From Allolobophora icterica (lineage: Eukaryota > Annelida > Clitellata > Crassiclitellata > Lumbricidae), in assembly GCA_963556255.1 (NCBI GenBank), contig OY744614.1:1212747-1276746 (forward strand): DNA of 64,000 nucleotides. Direction: 5' to 3'. The first letter of the stretch is position 1. Each line of letters begins with the position of its first letter. The notes beneath the pieces were generated by a model. It was not told the DNA's origin. It did not search any database and was given only the letters and a program-made list of their open reading frames with translations. Of this stretch, positions 1 to 11,494 are shown in pieces. Position numbers and translations under genes: made by a program.

Positions 1-14
1 GAACGGAGTGTTGT

Positions 15-90
15 TGATGGATGGATGGATGTATCTAGGAAACAGACGTCTGGTGTCTTTCATCATCTGAGCTGAGAGTAGATATCGCTG
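15..90 (+). repeat. 3' part of TGGA-microsatellite repeat family (copy 1)
   Basis: A short TGGA run is followed by the block TCTAGGAAACAGACG and then by a segment containing CATCATCTGAGCTGAGAGTA. The same order (TGGA array, then this block) recurs near 676-730 and 16113-16160, so the microsatellite is part of a dispersed repeat and not an isolated run. The family is not one I can name. Confidence 0.6.
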
Positions 91-169
91 TCCATTGCGC
101 GGATCGAGAGCCGTTCTGTGAGCTTCCTGGCAATGGACTTGAAGGACGATGAAATCCAATCCATCACAA

Positions 170-265
170 AAGCACTCCTTTCTTCATTCCTTCCTTTCTT
201 CCTTCCTTTTTTTCTTTCCATCATGCTTCCTTCTTCCTTCTTTCCTTCCTTCCTTCCTTGTTTCC
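170..265. repeat. TTCC-rich pyrimidine tract
   Basis: Degenerate TTCC/TTCT repeats with an occasional interruption. Simple sequence with no coding content. Confidence 0.8.
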
Positions 266-469
266 TTCCTGATGAGCTGTAATGTAAATAAACGACATTT
301 CGGTGACATTTGAAGTGTCAGAATATTCTCCTATAGCATTGATCTTATCCAATCCCATCTTATCTTAGATTGACTTCTATAGGCAACGAAGCTTTCTGAA
401 ATCACAATGGTTAGGTTCAGAGCCAGTCCGTAGGTACGCCTATGCTCCTGGATAATACAGCCCCGCGGT

Positions 470-735
470 TCCTGTAACACGCCTGTTTGCGGCAATTCTA
501 CCTTGCTACTCCTAACTTTGCAGTTAGTTGGAGGGTTGCCAAATTGCGACAAGTAATAAACATAACATACGTGAAAAATGTAAATTAAGATCAATTGCGT
601 TTTGGATAATTGGATGGACGGACGGACGGATGGGTGGGTGGATGGGTGGGTGGGTGGATGGATGGGGGATGGGTGGATGAATGGAGGTGCTTGGTTTCTT
701 TCATCATCTGAGCTGAGAGTATCATATGTAATATA
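470..735 (+). repeat. TGGA-microsatellite repeat family (copy 2)
   Basis: The 5' part (about 498-600) matches 15118-15285: both contain ACTCCTAACTT, GTTAG, GGAGGG and GCCAAATTG followed by GACAAGTA. A TGGA/TGGG array at about 610-680 and the shared 3' block (CTTGGTTTCTTTCATCATC) follow. The fixed order 5' block, array, 3' block marks a mobile repeat that carries its microsatellite. Confidence 0.65.
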
Positions 736-1085
736 GTTATTTTAGTGTTTAACGACATCTTGTGGATGTCAGTTACGTTGTAGTGGACCTTAACCTACCG
801 AAGATAAGTTCATCACGGTGAATATGTATCTGAGAATAGCAACGTTCTAAAGGTGTCTAAATGGAACTGTGGGTTTAATGTCATCCTGCAGTTGTTAGTG
901 TTTAGCGACACCTTGCGGATGTCACTTGCGTTGAGGTCGACCTTGCCCTTCGTGCCTTACTCTTACTGCGGCAGTGAACGAGGATTAACGATTGAACTCG
1001 ACTGTCGATTATGTAGCTTACAATGGCGGCATGTTAAAGGTGTCTAACTGGAGCAGTGGATTTAATGTCCATTTTACTTGTGACA
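725..1085 (+). repeat. Module A dispersed repeat, two tandem forward units
   Basis: Two consecutive copies of the commonest repeat in the window. Diagnostic pieces are GTGTTTAGCGACA, GTGGATGTCAGTTACG, a GTCGACCTT segment, GATTGAAC-CGA, AATATGTA-CTGAGAAT and AAAGGTGTCTAA. The unit spacing is about 154 bp. No ORF is conserved between copies. See the finding on the modular background. Confidence 0.75.
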
Positions 1086-1462
1086 TCACGTGACGACAGT
1101 GGTTAAAATTGAGATCCGCCACCTGAACTATGAGATCCACCACCTAAAAGTGCAGACCCATAACTTTAATATATCTGTGGTTACAATAATCGATAATACG
1201 CATCATGTTTCGTGCAGTTTTATTTTATCAGAATAGCGAAAAGCGAATATCAGTTAGAGATTAACCAGCGAGATAGCGCATTGGATAACATCTGGCGTAG
1301 AGTGCGAGAGGTACTGTCAGAGATCGAGTCCCATAGGCGGACATGCTTTGTAGGCTGCAATTTGCGCCGTGTATTGCAGGCTGTCTGTTCTGTTAGTAGT
1401 TAAGTTTTTCGCATAACATGTGCATGTACAGCGCAGTGCGTTTGCAGGCGCTTAATTAAAGA

Positions 1463-2391
<929 letters not shown>

Positions 2392-2500
2392 TGCTTTAAA
2401 AAAAGTTGGAGACCCACCACCTCTGGATGACCAATTAAAGCACTGAGGGCAACCTAACGCCGACTCAACACAATGGCTATTAAAGCGATTAAACGCATTA

Positions 2501-2512
2501 TCATCATCATCG

Positions 2513-2611
<99 letters not shown>
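2501..2611. repeat. ATC trinucleotide array
   Basis: About 35 uninterrupted ATC units after a short mixed start. The long D-run ORF on the other strand is an artefact of this repeat. Confidence 0.95.
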
Positions 2612-3320
2612 CTTCCTGACACCAGCAGTTTGGCAGCGATGGGTGCGAACAAATGAAAACCGTTGTCCTCGGTCATTTGTTAAGTCCATTGGTCACCTTA
2701 GTGTCGGTCCAAGTGATGTTATATCCTATTTATATTGTCTATCCAGAGTAGTCTTGTTCTGCCTTTGTTTCTTTTTCTATTGAAGTCTTGTCGTTGAGGG
2801 TCACTCGAGGCAACTGCTATTCAAGCGATTAAACACAATTAAAGAATATATATAGCATCGGCAGGAAACACTTTCTTAAACCGCCATAACAAAGGGTTGT
2901 GTAGTTTCTGCTCATCGACGCTGTGTCATAACGAAGGTGGTCACCGTCGCCCTCCTCCTTTCTATAGGCAGCTTTAGTTCTGTCACCAACCGAGAGCCAG
3001 CATGTTCATAGGCGCTGAGTTGACCAAAATAGTGTGAGTGCCGAAAAAGAGTAAAAGGAATGTTCGCGCGGAAGCGCGAAAAAAATTTTTCACCTTTTTG
3101 TGTTACAATTTTATAGACCAGTGCTACAAAATACCATGGTTCTCTCCAGTGTCAATTCTCAATTCTTTTGTTTAGTAATTATAATGTCAAATTAATGTCA
3201 AATTACAAATACCGTGGCTTCTTTTGTCCAGGAATTCTTAACTCCTTCGTTTTATAATTATAATATCTTTATATGTTACAATGATTCACAACTAAATGGC
3301 TTCTCTCTCAAACTCAAGAA
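2612..3320. other. No gene; repeat remnants
   Basis: A B-module remnant lies at about 2910-2990 (GACGCTGTGTCATAAC, then GTCGCCCTCCTCC). At 3012-3095 there is a block with GTTGACCAAAATAG and the palindromic CGCGCGGAAGCGCG that recurs in the same orientation at 4076-4155. Nothing coding is visible. Confidence 0.6.
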
Positions 3321-3550
3321 TTCCTTCCCTAATCCATCTGATCCTCTGCCTTCCAAGCTTTCTCGTCCTCAACGAAACCCTTCGTAACAACTGCTCTGCC
3401 TCTCCCTGGTCTCTGTGGCAAACCGGACTCGGACCACCAACGGACAACCCCTGAGATACGATGCAGCGCTCGTGAATAAGCTGGTGCTCTGCGCTTGGCT
3501 TTACAGTGGCGCTTTAGAAAATTGGAGATAACGGTTACGATGCATTGTTT
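3320..3550 (+). repeat. 3' end of a dispersed LINE/SINE with TTACGATTA-type tail
   Basis: Contains ATAAGCTGGTGCTCTGCGC, TTGGC, a GGCGCTTTAGAAA segment and a terminal GATAACGGTTACGA. The same 3' block is at 52590-52680 (forward) and 37725-37775, with shorter pieces at 7685-7740, 9760-9810 and 35370-35430. An inverted copy including the CTCTGCCTTCCAAG region is at 33590-33810. It looks like a retroposon 3' end; no protein motif survives. Confidence 0.55.
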
Positions 3551-3773
3551 CAAAGCATGCCATTCTTTTAGGAGAGTGTCTGACAAAATTAATTAAATCT
3601 TTGACTATATTGGTCGTGTCTCTGCATTCTGGAACTCTAGATTTTGCTTTCTGAATGCCTAAATTAATTAAGTGAGTGATTTGTATAGTGAACACAGAAA
3701 CCTTTATTTAAATCTCCTTAATTCGACTGTATTCCAGTTATCCCTCCGCACATGGCAGAGGCGTCGTCACACC

Positions 3774-3977
3774 CAGGGCTGCAGTCGAGGGTATACGCGG
3801 GTATACAGCGTATACTCACCTCTAGAGACCGTATAGACCTACTCACCTCACAAAATATTTGTACTAATTTCTAAGTAGTTTCGGAAAACTAACCATTAGC
3901 GTATACGCACCTCTAATTAGTTTCGGAAAACTAACCGGTAGCGTATACTCACCTCTAATTTTACCACTACAGCCCTG
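3774..3977 (-). mobile_element. Complete hAT-type MITE, 204 bp, with 8-bp target duplication
   Basis: The ends are CAGGGCTGCAG and CTACAGCCCTG, and both sides carry the identical 8-bp duplication GTCACACC (3766-3773 and 3978-3985). CAGGG-type ends with 8-bp duplications are the hAT signature. The interior holds repeated GAGGTGAGTATACGC motifs. A second copy, split by a Helitron, is at 53250-54391. Confidence 0.9.
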
Positions 3978-4075
3978 GTCACACCCTTGTCCATTGCAAT
4001 TTCCCACTGATAAGTCAAAACCAAGCAAAATATCCTTGGTTATATTGAGACCAGGTAGGTAACCTATCTGCATCG

Positions 4076-4160
4076 AGTTGACCAAAACAGAGTGAATGCC
4101 CAAAGAGAGTCAACCCAACTTTCGCGCGTAAGCGCGGGAAATTTTTTGGGGATCTTTTGA
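4076..4160 (+). repeat. Direct copy of the 3012-3095 block
   Basis: Shares GTTGACCAAAA, GAGTGAATGCC and a CGCGCGTAAGCGCG hairpin with 3012-3095. The two copies are about 1.06 kb apart in the same orientation. Their relationship to the flanking ORF is unknown. Confidence 0.5.
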
Positions 4161-4192
4161 TAGATAAGCGATGCCAGTAGAAAAATAATCTC

Positions 4193-4993
4193 TTAAAATG
4201 CGTTTTTGCGGGCTGATTTCTGGTGGTGCCCTGGCATAGGTGGGCCTCGCAGGGCCAATTTCTGGTGGTGCTGAGCACTCACGGGCCTCGCAGAGTCGGC
4301 GCCCATGAGCATGTTAGTGTCTGTATTTTCCTGTAATCGCGACCATAAGCACTTTCCATGTGTCGCGCCTGTGTGTTCGTCAAGTTTCACGTCACTTCTA
4401 GGACCAATTGTCGCACGTGCAAACTCCAAAGACGACCCGGCGCATCGCTGTGGAGCCCGAAATGTAGGCCAGTCAGAACTATCCATGTCATTGACTAGGG
4501 TGAGATCAGAGGCGTGTCTTAACTGTGTATTATCATACTTACTTACCAGGCTGATGGTCGAGTGGATAGGCGCGGTTGCCGGATGGGCAACAGCCCCAGC
4601 AACATTGCTGGAACCAGGGTTCGCTTGTGACTCCACAGCGAATTTACTATTATTAGACATTGGCTCGAGGCGCTCTAAGCGTGATACCAGTAACTCTAAG
4701 ATAACACTCTGTCTTTCCATTGCAACACTCTGTCGTTCGGAGGCATGCTCCTGAACTAAACTTATTCTTTCTAACATCGCACCTTGATTCTCTTGGATTA
4801 CATTCTGTCTTTCTATTGCAATGCTCTGTCTTTCTGAGGCTTGCTCTTGAGCAAGACTCATTCTTTCCAGAGCTTGCTCTTGGCTTACTCGCAAACTTTC
4901 TAACACGACACTTTGTCGGTCTAAGGCCTGTTCTACTATTGAACTAGAACCCGACTGGCGCGATACAGATCTTTCTGTATCTGTAATTTCCAT
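4193..4993 (-). CDS. Unassigned ORF with Gln/Glu/Arg-rich coiled-coil N-terminus
   Basis: 266 codons from ATG at 4993 to TAA at 4193; the open frame starts slightly further upstream without an ATG. Residues about 20-110 are built of imperfect repeats around ERQSV and QEQALERMS-like units, giving a predicted long coiled coil. The middle is Ser/Pro/Ala rich and the C-terminus is basic (HHQKSARKNAF) and encoded by a short internal direct repeat (4205-4290), which suggests that the last part is not the native C-terminus. I do not recognise the family. Coiled-coil N-termini of this kind occur in retroelement Gag proteins, so a truncated Gag is one possibility; a host gene exon is another. No zinc knuckle or protease is visible. 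Confidence 0.4.
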   Translation of the reverse strand: MEITDTERSVSRQSGSSSIVEQALDRQSVVLESLRVSQEQALERMSLAQEQASERQSIAIERQNVIQENQGAMLERISLVQEHASERQSVAMERQSVILELLVSRLERLEPMSNNSKFAVESQANPGSSNVAGAVAHPATAPIHSTISLVSKYDNTQLRHASDLTLVNDMDSSDWPTFRAPQRCAGSSLEFARATIGPRSDVKLDEHTGATHGKCLWSRLQENTDTNMLMGADSARPVSAQHHQKLALRGPPMPGHHQKSARKNAF

Positions 4994-5002
4994 GTTAATC
5001 AA

Positions 5003-6590
5003 TTTGGTACAAGTTTTATAAGTTTATTATTTAATCGAAAGTAATAAGTACAATCGTACTGATAACTAAAAAGGTTCAAGTGTATTATTTATAATCTTAT
5101 TTCTAAGTTTAACACATTCAACAAACTATCTTACTTACAGTCAAACTAATTTAAACAAGTTTTAATTGCTACCTTACTTATAATCTAGCAATACAATTAT
5201 TTTATACAAGTTATAATGGTTATCTTACTTATCAGAAACAAGCTAATATTATAACCTTCTATTGACTTGGAGTAAAAGGGATTTTATCTAAGAATTTCCC
5301 CGGCTGAAATAAAGATCACCGGCCAACGAATTACAAGGCCGGAAGAACAATTCAATTTCTCGGCCTACCGTCGATCGACAAGATATTTTATACTCCAAAT
5401 ATTTCCAATATGTGAGAACTTATCTCCGTGAATCGATAAGATATTTATACTCCAGATATCTCCAATATGTGAGAACTTATCTCCTTTGCCAATACGTGTA
5501 AATCACGTATTTCCACAAATTGCCGAATTATCGAATTTATATTTATATCCACAGAGAAGACGAAATATATTCCAGAATTTCCGCTCAGAAATAGATTGAA
5601 AACACGATATATCCGACTCCAGAAAAGGCGCCCATCAAATTCGCTCAATTTGATACATATATTCCAATTGATATTTCAAACACCAGCCGACCACATCGGC
5701 GAAAACTAGCGTGCCATACACGCTTCTCCAAGGCGTACAAACGCCGAATATCAAGAAATTCTGTGTGCCAAACACACACGCAACCTAACGACCTTCTTCT
5801 TGGCAGTCGAAATACAAGTGTTTTTGAGAAATTCAAAGCGAAATCTTATATAGTAAAGCCGTTGCTAAGGGCCTCAACCCCTCCGCAATTTGGACGGATG
5901 TCACCGAGTTATTTTTAGATTCTCCAACTCGACTTGAAAAGACGCCGCTTACAAAATGAACTCACATGAACTGCGCTCGCCTTTCAAGTCAAACCCCCCT
6001 CCAATTTCTGTGCGTCTGGGCTCAAATGCGGGGAGGTCATAATCCTTTGATCGGCCTCGACCGTCTGCCTGACCTACGCCGTCGCGCGGTTGGCCGTGCC
6101 GATGTCCCTCTAACTATCGCTAAGGCGGCATATCGAAATTCCTTAGAACCTACATCTATGCGCGTTTTACCCGTCGACTCTGTCTCTCTGTATCGCTAGG
6201 TCTGTACGGCGGTCTCCCTTTGAAGCTACCCTCGGCCGTCGAGTGGTTCACCCCTTAGCAACCTATTATGTGACGTAGGCAAAGCGCGCGAATAACAGAC
6301 GCGAAGCTAGTTGAAACGGCAATATGACTTAGGCGCTATATAATCAAACTGTATTATCAACGGACACAAGGCAATACAAACTGCCGCTAGATAATTCTAG
6401 TAACGAGGGTTAGACCGTCGTTACACATGCATATCAACGCGTATCTTTTTCGGCCTAGAAAACTATACTTCTGCCTCAATGCATAGAGGCGTTATAATTA
6501 TATCTATCAGATTAGGTCTATGGCTTCTAATAGATGCATAAGTATAGTGACAGTAAATCGATCGAATATTGCCCTGTAACGATTTGTTCT
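5003..6590. other. Non-coding upstream region of the 4193-4993 ORF
   Basis: AT-rich at 5003-5300. It contains a 57-bp direct duplication at about 5377-5485 (TCCAATATGTGAGAACTTAT appears twice) and a G+C-richer block at 5860-6300. Unlike the surroundings it contains no module A or B copies, so it may be one unit with the ORF. I see no convincing LTR pair: the opposite repeat is absent. Confidence 0.4.
5844..5852 (-). promoter_or_regulatory. Possible TATA box
   Basis: CTATATAAG on the minus strand, about 850 bp upstream of the ATG at 4993. It is a good match to a TATA box, but a single match in AT-rich DNA is weak evidence. Confidence 0.25.
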
Positions 6591-6594
6591 TTTT

Positions 6595-7040
6595 TATAGC
6601 ATAGAAGAGAATAAATTTAAAGGTGTCTAGACGGAGTCCTACATTTAAAATTTCAATGTCGTATTTTTTCTATCATTCAGCGACATTTGGTGGCTATCAG
6701 GGCATGCAGTTGACTTCGAACTTCTATTTTTAATGTCAAAAACAATCGAACGGTGGTTTAGTTGCTGTTAAACGACGCTGTGTTTTAACAAAGGTGATCT
6801 GAATCCGGTGGTGCCAGTCCCGAGCCTCGATTACGGAGGAGGATTACGGAATAGTAACTAACCATTCTGTCAAACTGTGCAATTTCCCATACTCTGGTAG
6901 TGCCAGTGCCAAGCTGGCATAAAGGAGGAGGGCGATGATAATAATCTTTATTATGATAACAGCGTCGTTTAACTGCAACTAGCCAACCAGTTGCAAGATG
7001 TTTGGACAATAAAACTGCCACGGTGAAAACGTGTCCCAAA
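6595..7040 (+). repeat. Variant module A joined to module B
   Basis: Module A variant (AAAGGTGTCTAGACGGAGTC, AGCGACATTTGGTGGCTATC) runs directly into module B (GTTAAACGACGCTGTG, GGTGGTGCCAGTCC). The same composite lies inverted at 36720-36950, which shows that A and B belong to one larger element. B is repeated at 6880-7000. Confidence 0.65.
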
Positions 7041-7365
7041 CTGTTTGCTATTGACCTAAGACATGTTTCAATTCCAAGCTAAATGTTCAAAAATCGCGTT
7101 CAATCGTTAGTTTTCCACATTAAGAGTCTTCAACTTTATTTATTTTTACGTGAGATATGATCTTTTCAAGCACTTAATGATTGCGCTGCTTCGCAGTAAG
7201 AGGGAGCCAGAGATAATTGAGCTTTTTCGGTGAAAAACAAAGTTAGTAAGGCACCTTTAACATGGATTTATTTTTCGGTTAATAAAGGATCGCTCCGTTG
7301 TAAAGTTCATGTGAGAGCCAAAGGTGGGAGTAACGTCAACGGAACAGTAACGATAAGTAGTCGTG
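7040..7365. other. No recognisable feature
   Basis: Unique-looking AT-rich sequence with only short spurious ORFs. Confidence 0.4.
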
Positions 7366-7450
7366 TCCCACTACTGCTACTACAAATACTACTACTACTA
7401 CAAATATTACTACTACTAACACTACCACTACCACTGCAACTACTACTAAG
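7366..7450. repeat. Imperfect ACT trinucleotide array
   Basis: ACT units interrupted by AAAT and ACC variants, followed directly by a B-module fragment. Confidence 0.85.
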
Positions 7451-7469
7451 AGTCGTTTGAATATTCAAG

Positions 7470-7810
7470 TTTTTACTCCACAACTGCCCGTACTCTGGTG
7501 TGCCAGTCCAATGCCCAGAGAAGGGGAGGGCGCCTTCGCCCTGATGGCACTAAGACGGCGTTAAACAATGGAAACTACTGCCACGATAACTGTTTGAGTC
7601 ATTTGAATGTCGTCTCCTTTCGACTCTTTGTAAACCTTGTTAAAACCATTTTCCTATCAACCTTAACGAACTCTGTTGCGGTAACTAACTCCAGATTTCT
7701 AAAGCGCTACGCTAAAGTTAAGCGTAGAGCATCAAGCGCTACGTCAAGTCAAATGGGTCGTTATGAATGTGTTTTTAACCTTAATGTCGATATTGCAACA
7801 GCATTCAGAT
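7470..7810 (+). repeat. Module B and retroposon 3' fragment
   Basis: B module (CCCGTACTCTGG, GTGCCAGTCC, GGGGAGGGCG) is followed by the AAGCGCTACGCTAAAGTTAAG piece of the 3320-3550 family on the opposite strand, then unassigned sequence. Confidence 0.5.
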
Positions 7811-7914
7811 AATCCGCTAATTTGATGGCTCAAAGGTGCTTAGTCAAAACAAAATAGATCGACAGCTAAGCTAATGTAAGCTAAGGGTCGACGTTATATA
7901 TCCTGGTAGCGACT

Positions 7915-8291
7915 ATACGTCCTCTTCACTGCTTCTCTATTTACTAAACATGGAGCAAAAGACTATCTTTATGCAGATGATGCTCAGGCTTTTGTAAATG
8001 GTCCGTCAACTTATCAACTCTCCCTTGTTTGCTCCGTTGACCATCTTGTCTCTGACCTTCACTACTGAATGTCAACTAACCGTCTCTGCCTAAACACTGC
8101 TAAGACGCAATTGATCTTGTGTGGGACTAGGCAACAGCTTGCTAAACTCAACTTTCCATTGCTGACTGAGAAATTTCCTGATTACACCTACTCTTCCACC
8201 GTCCCCGACTTGGGCGTCACACTTGACTCCTCCCTATCACATTCACACAGCTTATCTCCAACATGACTCGCTCATGTTTCTTTCATCTCCG
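7915..8291 (+). pseudogene. CR1/L2-like LINE reverse transcriptase fragment
   Basis: A conceptual reading gives the polymerase active-site box YADD at 7970-7981, a stop soon after, then NRLCLNTAKTQLILCGT and LGVTLDSSLS, the post-active-site segments of CR1/L2-like LINEs. It is related to the families at 11.9, 17.4 and 50.3 kb but clearly diverged. The LINE is cut off abruptly at 8291, where a duplicated 60-bp segment begins. Confidence 0.7.
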
Positions 8292-8362
8292 ATTTGCGAT
8301 TGAACCGAAGTTTATCTTAAGATTCGAAATTGACCCTATTATTCACTGGTTTTTACGACGAC
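8292..8362 (+). repeat. Empty-site paralogue of the TTAA insertion at 8564
   Basis: The sequence TTTGCGATTGAACCGAAG, TTTATCTTAAGATTCG and TTATTCACTGG occurs here uninterrupted. The same sequence at 8540-9255 is split at the TTAA by the 659-bp element. The two copies are direct duplicates about 250 bp apart. Confidence 0.9.
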
Positions 8363-8563
8363 ATTTAACGGTTGCAGACCACGTTGGTTAGTCAGCGTTT
8401 TTAACGACGCTATGCCATAGGTGAATGACAATAATTAGCGTCGCCCTCCTCCTATGACCAGCGCTGGGACTGGCACTACAGAAGTACGGTCAGAGACGGA
8501 TTTGAAAAGAATGTTGACGTCGGACTTAGCATAGGTTAATTTGCGATTGAACCGAAGTTTATC

Positions 8564-9222
8564 TTAACCCTATGACGCACACCTGGGGTCTACTGGACCC
8601 CAGCGATGGCAGTTTCTTGATAACTACGTCGATACAAATAGTAAAAATCTGATATATTTCTAATTCCTCAGGTATTCATCCCCCTACATTTGTGGATAAC
8701 TTTGAAGAGATTATTGTTTTTGGTTAAAGAGTAAAAAAATCAGATAGACACCTCGGGCATATTTAGCATACCTGGGGTCCAACAGACCCCAGGCTGTAAC
8801 ATTGATAGTCTCATGACGCATTGACTATTGCATAATCCCGGTTACGTCAATAATGGAAAGACTTGTACTTCCATGGTACAAAACTGGAAGAAACATAACG
8901 ATAGACAACTCGGCTTTGACCAGCAATCAACATTTCAGGCAGCACCACAAGCCCGGTAAAAAGCGCTGTGTAATCCGTCTGCGTACGTTTGAATAACTGA
9001 TTATTGTTCATCACCATTAAAACTTTCTTGCAGTGAACATAACATTATGCCATGATCCAAACATGTTGCATAACTGCATGCACTCTCTCCCACCTAAACT
9101 AGGATCATTCATTTCCATGTTCTATTAAAATTGTAGAACTGGGGACCGTGCTATCGATGGGGTCCATTAGACCCCAGGTGTGCTAAATGTGTTGGCTCTG
9201 AAGGTGTGCGGCATAGGGTTAA
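8564..9222 (+). mobile_element. piggyBac-type MITE A, 659 bp
   Basis: Bounded by TTAA on both sides (8564-8567 and 9219-9222). Terminal inverted repeats are CCCTATGACGCACACC at the left and GGTGTGCGGCATAGGG at the right. Three internal palindromes of the form GGGGTC-5 bp-GACCCC lie at 8585, 8774 and 9159. No coding capacity is present. TTAA duplication with CCC ends is the piggyBac signature. A close inverted copy is at 62735-63395. Confidence 0.92.
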
Positions 9223-9254
9223 GATTCGAAATTGACTGTATTATTCACTGGTTT

Positions 9255-9810
9255 TAACAATAAGGAAAGTAATTAACTACTGTTCATAAGTAATTGGGTG
9301 GCTATCGTTCTCACCGGCACATGTTCCTCTAATGTTCATGGTATTAACGCTCCATTTTGCACATGTGGGACATGATAATCGATTGGTTAGAGCGCCTTCA
9401 CCTGACACCTTAAGAATGTTGTCAACCAATGTTATACAAGAATGGAACACGGTAACAAGCGATAGTACTCCACCATCACTACTGTAACTACTAAGAATCG
9501 TTGAGTTTTCAAGTTTAACTCAACCACTGCCCGAACTCTGGTTTGCCAGTCCCAAGCCTAGAGAAAGGACGAGGGCGACGTCAACGGTCATGACAGTCAT
9601 AAGATGTAACTAAACATCTTAGTGCATCTGCTACCATGAATCGTTTAGTTTGTTGAATGTCGCTCCTTTGGACTCTATGTGAAAACTTGTTAAAAAACAT
9701 TTTCCTTTCAAACTTAACAAACATTAATACTTATCCTCCTAATCGTAAACTCCACATTTCGAAAGCGCTACTCTGAAGATAAGCGCAGAGCACCGGCTTA
9801 TTCGCTAGCT
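9255..9810. repeat. Module B and retroposon fragments, no gene
   Basis: Starts unassigned; module B lies at about 9515-9620 (AACCACTGCCCGAACTCTGG, GCCAGTCCCAAGCC). A piece of the 3320-3550 retroposon lies at 9755-9810. Confidence 0.5.
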
Positions 9811-9811
9811 G

Positions 9812-10344
9812 CAAGCAAAAACCTGCATATAAATCCATCAAAGACTCGTGAGATGGTCGTTTTTCGACATAACATGCCTTCCCTCGCTCAGCAACCCTCA
9901 GCCCCTGGGGTTAAAAGGACGACTTCCATCAAAGTCCTTGGAGTACACATCAGCGAAAAGCTCACGGTGACAGCACACGTCGAAGCGATCCTTGGATCAT
10001 GCTCCTCTTCATTGTACGCCCTAAAAACCCTCCGAGGGCACGGAATGCCAGTACAAGCCCTAAACGATGTCACTAGGGCCACCACTATGGCTAGACTTAT
10101 GTACGCATCCCCCGCATGGTGGGGGTACTTGAGTAAAGGAGAGCGCGAACGCATACAACGGTTTGTCCGTCGAGTGATACGGGAGGGATTCCTCCCGCCG
10201 GATACACCGACGGTGGACTACCTTGCAGCTCTCGCCGACGAACAGCTCTTCAAGGCGATCAAACTAGATCCACAACATGTCTTACGATGGATGTGTCCTC
10301 AACGGCAAGATGTTGGATACAATCTTCGTCATCGCCTACACCCA
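9812..10344 (+). CDS. LINE reverse transcriptase, C-terminal part
   Basis: The frame is open from the 5' truncation near 9812 through an internal ATG at 9853. Motifs in order are NLHINPSKTREMVVF (post-active-site), VLGVHISEKL, ATTMARLMYASPAWWGYLS, then FLPPDTPTVDYL and YNLRHRLHP. The WWG and NLRHR segments mark a non-LTR RT family different from the CR1/L2-like copies here; the minus-strand relic at 36.1 kb belongs to the same type. The frame continues past 10385 only because it reads into module A, so the native C-terminus is lost. No endonuclease or catalytic YADD is present, so it is an inactive fragment. Confidence 0.7.
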
Positions 10345-10379
10345 CAATACTACATAAATTATCGTAATTACAAATATAA

Positions 10380-11100
10380 TTACAATTACATACGCCCTTA
10401 TCTGTGTAGGTTAAGGTCGACGTCAATGCAACTGACTTCCACAAGGTGTTGTTGCGACATATAAAAACCCACGGTTCCAATTAGACACCTTTAAAAAGTT
10501 GCTATTTCAGTTACAAATTCGCGGAATCTAGAAAGGATAAGGTTGACTTTAACGTAAAACTTACTGAAATCCACAATATGTCGCTAAACACAAAACATTA
10601 CGACATAAAACCGAAGGTTCCAGTTAGACACGTTAAAACGGCCCTCATTCTTAATTACATATTCTCCAGACGCACTCAATAGCTATACGTAGCAAACCCC
10701 CACAACATACGAAGCGTAAGGTTGCCTTCAAAGTAACTGATATCCACAAGATGTCACTAAAAACTAAATACTACTACATAAAATTCAAGCCGTGGATTCG
10801 GATGGTGCTAGTCCAAAGTCTATATAGAAGAGGAGGGCCACGTTTATCAATATCTTCGTTATGACACGGCGTCGTTAACTACACATTATACAGAAAATTG
10901 TCGTAAGGCTTCCGTCAACGACCCTCGCAGTCACATGATGTCGTTAGTACAAATGGGCATTAATGAATTATAATCACTGATCTAATTATTTTGACACCTT
11001 TTCAACGTTTAAATTCCCAGTTCTAAATATTCGCTAATCCGTTTTTTCGCTAGATTAGATCATTACTCACAAACTATGTTGCGTCTATAGTTGACATTCT
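10380..11100 (-). repeat. Modules A and B, reverse orientation
   Basis: Two A units (10390-10510 and 10530-10660), then a third at 10715-10790 leading into B (GGTGCTAGTCC, GAGGAGGGCC, GACACGGCGTCG) and another A fragment with CTCGCAGTCAC and GATGTCGTTAG. The reverse-strand order A-B-A' repeats at 22660-22990 and 52900-53130. Confidence 0.7.
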
Positions 11101-11103
11101 AAA

Positions 11104-11215
11104 GCAGGGATGGGCAACATACGGCCCCCGGGGACCTTTGGACCAGCCCTTGACATGTCTTTTAAATAAGCATTATACCTGGCACTTGGGAACCTTTTAT
11201 CAGGCCCTACATGAA
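11104..11215 (+). mobile_element. Left end of a hAT-like element
   Basis: Begins CAGGGATGGGCAACATACGG followed by CCC and GGGGACC, typical of hAT ends of the CAGGGGTGGGCAA type seen in animal genomes. Its right end is not found, and module B interrupts it from about 11225. Confidence 0.6.
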
Positions 11216-11494
11216 TGTATGGATTTCTGTTCGTAGGCCGACATTAGTAATTTCAGTTGAACGACACTGTGTAATTGCAAAGATCATTAGCGTCACCCTC
11301 TTCTCTTATCCAGACTTGGGACTGGCACTGCCAGAGCACGAGCAGTGGCGGAGTAATAGACCGACATTAAAGCATCTGTTTCTTATTTATTAAGAATCCG
11401 GCCTCTACTAGTCTAGTCAACTAGTTTACTACTCAGTCATCAATGTAATGACTAGATCTCTGCATGAAACAAGACCACAGAGTGGGTAGGTTCG

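Noticed and set aside
5003..6430. Possible LTR upstream of the 4193-4993 ORF (TGTAACGACGG start, TATA, AATAAA-like)
   Set aside because: No second LTR, no primer-binding site I trust, and no protease/RT in the window.
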